Assembly: GCA_035763085.1 (NCBI GenBank)
Contig: DASUBV010000102.1
Location: 1 to 8,409, forward strand
DNA length: 8,409 nucleotides
Direction: 5' to 3'
Source: DASUBV01 sp035763085
Lineage (GTDB): Bacteria; Actinomycetota; Actinomycetes; Streptosporangiales; Streptosporangiaceae
In this document: in pieces, positions 6,154 through 8,409 of the stretch
How the letters are laid out: each line of letters opens with the position of its first letter
How positions within the stretch are numbered: the stretch's first letter is position 1
Notes under the pieces: model-generated
Database searches by the model: none
Told to the model about the DNA's origin: nothing
Seen by the model: only the letters and a program-made list of their open reading frames with translations
Made by a program: the position numbers and the translations under genes

Positions 6154-7989
6154 ATGAACAGCAGGAGACCAAGAGTCGCCTTGATGCCGCTTGCGCTGGC
6201 GACATCGGTCGCGCTTGTCGCGTCATGCGCGTCAACCGGATCAGGTGGCAGCAGCAGTAACGCCACCTTCACGACCATCGGCTACACCACGGTGATCACG
6301 CCGGGCGCGCCGATGAACCCGTTCAACGCCACCAACAACGTCTTCCCGACCTTCGACGCCATGCAGCTGGGCTGGAACGCCGGCAACTCCGCCAACCCCA
6401 ACCAGGAACTGCCCGGGCTGGCCAAGTCCTGGTCACTGTCACCGGACGGGACCTCGCTGACGGTCCACCTGCAGCCAGGCGCCAAGTGGTCCAACGGCAA
6501 GCCGGTCACGGCCACCGACGTCAAGGACTCCGCCGCGATCTGGTTCGCGCAGGGCACGGCGCAGACCTACAACCTGGGCGGCGTCACGGTGGACAACCCG
6601 AGCACCGTCACCTTCACCGAGGCGCAGGGAGCGCACAACAACCTGTTCGAGACCGTGCTCGGCGAGGGCTCCGGCGCCGCCACGCAGTGGATCGTGCCGT
6701 CCTTCGAGTACGGGAGCCTGCTCCCGGCCGACATCTGGTCGACCATTCAGGCGAGCGAGGGCACCGGCAAGGCCGCCACCACCGCCTCCACGTCGCTGAC
6801 CAGCCTGGCCAAGAAGATCGACGCCTACGCGCCGAAGACCGACATCTCGGCCGGCCCGTTCGCCATCAAGCGGCTGAACAACAGCGAGGCCCTGCTGGTC
6901 CGCAACCCGCACTTCTACGCGGCCGGCAAGGTCCACGTCGGCCAGGTGATCATGGAGCACCAGAGCGGCGCCCAGCAGATCTACAGCTACCTGGAAGGCG
7001 GCAAGCTCGACGCGGCGCCGTACACGGCGATGGCGACCAACGTGTACAAGCAGGTGCTCGCGGCCGGCAACACGCCGGTCAAGATGCCCTCGCTGGTCGC
7101 CTCCGCGCTGACCTTCGACGAGAAGACCGCCCCGTACAACAACGTGAAGGTGCGCCAGGCCCTGGCTTACGTGATCGACCGCTCCGCCGTGCAGAAGGTC
7201 GGCGAGCCGACCAGCGGCACTCCGTCCACCACGATCACCGGGGCGGTGTCCGCCGCGCTGCCCGACTACCTCACCCCGGCCCAGCAGGCCGCGCTGAATC
7301 CCTACAAGCCGAGCACGGCGAAGGCGACCGCACTGCTGAAGAGCGCGGGCCTGACCCTCAAGGGCGGCAAGTGGTACCTGCCCGGCGGCAAGCCGTGGAC
7401 GATCACCCTGCCGGTGCCGCAGGGCTTCGCCGACTGGCTGTCCGCGTCCTCGGTGATCAAGTCGGAGCTGACCAGCTTCGGCATCCCCACCAAGATCACC
7501 GGCGGGCCGGCCTGGACGGAGTACCAGCCCAACCTGTTCAAGGGCCAGTACCCGGTCGGCTGGTGGCTGATCGCACTCGGCCCGGGCGCGTACGCGACGT
7601 TCTCCCGGATCTACGGCACCTACGACGGCTACGTCCCGGCCGGGACCACCGCCAAGCGGTACCCGGCAGGCAACGCGGCGGCCGACAACTTCCTGAACAC
7701 GCCGGACACGGTCACGGTGCCGGGCGCCGGGACGGTGAACCCGGGGCAGCTGACCTTCCAGCTCAGCCAGGTGAACCTGGGGTCCCCGGCCGGGCTCGCC
7801 CAGCAGAAGGCGATCTCCGCCAAGATCATCCAGGCCGCTAACTACGAGGTCCCGGTCATCCAGCTCTGGGACTACATCGACGTCCAGTTCGTGAACACCA
7901 AGCGGTTCACCGACTTCCCCAAGAGCGACGAGATAGTCGGACAGGACCCGGGCCTGTGGATGACTGACGGATACGTTCGGGCAAAGTAG
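6154..7989 (+). CDS. ABC transporter solute-binding lipoprotein, family 5 (peptide/oligopeptide type)
   Basis: The 611-residue product is a class C (SBP_bac_5, DppA/OppA-like) extracytoplasmic binding protein. The ATG at 6154 gives a textbook lipoprotein signal: basic RRPR at 4-7, a hydrophobic core, then the lipobox VASC with Cys25 as the lipidated residue, followed by a Gly/Ser-rich linker. Family hallmarks follow: NPNQELPGLAKSW (81-93), LSPDGTSLTVHLQPGAKWSNG (95-115), the VRQALAYVIDR helix (333-343), and LLKSAGL (394-400). It should be anchored on the outer face of the membrane and deliver ligand to the permease encoded next. This fold also binds nickel, sugars, opines and muropeptides, so 'peptide' is only the most common case. 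A weak Shine-Dalgarno (AGCAGG, 6141-6146) precedes the start; a TTG in the same frame at 6016 lies between the promoter boxes and cannot be used. A downstream ATG at 6184 would lose the basic n-region. Confidence 0.92.
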   Translation: MNSRRPRVALMPLALATSVALVASCASTGSGGSSSNATFTTIGYTTVITPGAPMNPFNATNNVFPTFDAMQLGWNAGNSANPNQELPGLAKSWSLSPDGTSLTVHLQPGAKWSNGKPVTATDVKDSAAIWFAQGTAQTYNLGGVTVDNPSTVTFTEAQGAHNNLFETVLGEGSGAATQWIVPSFEYGSLLPADIWSTIQASEGTGKAATTASTSLTSLAKKIDAYAPKTDISAGPFAIKRLNNSEALLVRNPHFYAAGKVHVGQVIMEHQSGAQQIYSYLEGGKLDAAPYTAMATNVYKQVLAAGNTPVKMPSLVASALTFDEKTAPYNNVKVRQALAYVIDRSAVQKVGEPTSGTPSTTITGAVSAALPDYLTPAQQAALNPYKPSTAKATALLKSAGLTLKGGKWYLPGGKPWTITLPVPQGFADWLSASSVIKSELTSFGIPTKITGGPAWTEYQPNLFKGQYPVGWWLIALGPGAYATFSRIYGTYDGYVPAGTTAKRYPAGNAAADNFLNTPDTVTVPGAGTVNPGQLTFQLSQVNLGSPAGLAQQKAISAKIIQAANYEVPVIQLWDYIDVQFVNTKRFTDFPKSDEIVGQDPGLWMTDGYVRAK

Positions 7990-8013
7990 GCAGGCACAGA
8001 ACATCGCCGCAAA

Positions 8014-8046
8014 CGGCGGGCAGGGCTGGTCCGGCCCTGCCCGCCG
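8014..8046 (+). promoter_or_regulatory. Strong 13-bp intercistronic hairpin
   Basis: CGGCGGGCAGGGC (8014-8026) pairs perfectly with GCCCTGCCCGCCG (8034-8046) around a 7-base loop. It lies 25 bases after the binding-protein stop and 70 bases before the permease start. No T-tract follows, so it is better seen as an RNA-stabilising or partial-termination element that would favour binding protein over permease, as is common in ABC operons. The 3' arm segment GCCCGCC (8039-8045) can alternatively pair with GGCGGGC at 8057-8063, so two exclusive folds are possible. Confidence 0.6.
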
Positions 8047-8103
8047 CGGCGCAGTGGGCGGGCCGCCGGGCCGGCCTGCGGGCAGCCAGGCCACGACACG
8101 ATC

Positions 8104-8108
8104 GGAGG
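8104..8108 (+). promoter_or_regulatory. Shine-Dalgarno that fixes the permease TTG start
   Basis: GGAGG lies 7 bases before the TTG at 8116. This ideal spacing supports the rare TTG start for the permease, whose N-terminal membrane helix begins soon after. Confidence 0.75.
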
Positions 8109-8115
8109 CGGCACG

Positions 8116-8409
8116 TTGAAGCTGGCGCGCTGGCTCGCGGTAAAGCTCAGCACCGGCCTGATCATGATCTGGGTGGTGGCCTCGGCGACGTTCTTCCTCG
8201 TCCTGGACATGCCGGGGAACCCGGCCCAGGCGCTGGAGGCGCAGGACATCCTGCACGGCATGACGCCACAGCAGGCGGCGCGCGCCACCGCGGCGATCTA
8301 CGGCTTCGTCCCCAGGCAGCCGCTGGCCGAGCAGTACGGCCACTACATGTGGCAGCTGCTGCACTTCAACCTCGGGGTGTCCATCGCCCAGGAAGGCACG
8401 CCGGTCGCC
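8116..8409 (+). CDS. ABC transporter permease, DppB/OppB type (5' part only)
   Basis: The frame is open from the TTG at 8116 to the window edge, giving the first 98 residues of a protein normally a little over 300 long. A short basic N-terminus leads into a hydrophobic helix (about 13-32), followed by DMPGNPAQAL (31-40), the equivalent of the conserved 'IPGDP' of DppB/OppB permeases. Then come MTPQQAARATAAIYGF (49-64), matching the 'TPEQ...LGLD' segment, QPLAEQY (68-74), and HFNLGVSIAQEGTPV (83-97), matching 'GDLGxS...PV'. It would form half of the membrane channel for the upstream binding protein; a DppC-type partner and ATPases are expected beyond the edge. The start is supported by the GGAGG at 8104-8108. 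The 126-base gap after the binding-protein gene holds a strong hairpin, so the genes are probably one operon with unequal expression. Confidence 0.88.
   Translation, partial: MKLARWLAVKLSTGLIMIWVVASATFFLVLDMPGNPAQALEAQDILHGMTPQQAARATAAIYGFVPRQPLAEQYGHYMWQLLHFNLGVSIAQEGTPVA

Noticed and set aside
7432..7442. Near match to the candidate operator (GACT-GGC-TGTC)
   Set aside because: It has a mismatch in one arm, lies inside the binding-protein coding region and encodes ordinary protein sequence.
6439..8364. Long reverse-strand open frame opposite the binding-protein and permease genes
   Set aside because: It covers two genes with clear family motifs on the + strand and has only composition-driven sequence of its own.

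Overview
This 8.4 kb window is very GC-rich, with strong G/C preference at third codon positions, GTG and TTG starts, and a TAGGCT-type -10 element placed for leaderless transcription. Together these suggest a high-GC actinobacterium, probably a soil or filamentous type; the genus cannot be told from the sequence. All six supported genes lie on the + strand. I see no insertion sequence, phage gene, tRNA, rRNA or CRISPR array.

Layout. Bases 1-366 are a leader with no convincing gene. Bases 367-2247 encode a CocE/NonD (peptidase S15-like) alpha/beta hydrolase. It overlaps by 4 bases (GTGA) with an arginase/agmatinase-superfamily protein at 2244-3158 whose metal site is unusual. A 200-base gap follows, with an AT-rich island and a 15-bp inverted repeat. 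Bases 3359-4900 encode a cytoplasmic GH3 beta-N-acetylhexosaminidase of the NagZ type. Bases 4957-5913 encode a MurR/RpiR-family regulator (HTH plus SIS domain), apparently from a leaderless transcript. A 240-base gap carries a good sigma70-type promoter and a second inverted repeat. Bases 6154-7989 encode a lipoprotein solute-binding protein of the peptide/oligopeptide ABC family (SBP_bac_5). After a 13-bp intercistronic hairpin, the first 98 codons of a DppB/OppB-type permease begin at 8116 (TTG start) and run off the window.

How the genes may work together (inference). A binding protein and permease would import a peptide or glycopeptide. A NagZ-like enzyme without a signal peptide could remove N-acetylglucosamine in the cytoplasm. 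The CocE-like hydrolase and the ureohydrolase-like protein could act on ester, amide or guanidine-type bonds of the imported material. The SIS-domain regulator probably senses a phosphosugar. This resembles a cell-wall fragment (muropeptide) or aminosugar-peptide scavenging locus, but no MurQ, NagA or sugar kinase lies in the window.

The most testable new observation is that the spacer upstream of the GH3 gene and the promoter of the binding-protein gene share an inverted repeat GACA-N3-TGTC. By eye it occurs exactly only at these two places, so it is a candidate operator for the RpiR-family regulator encoded between them.
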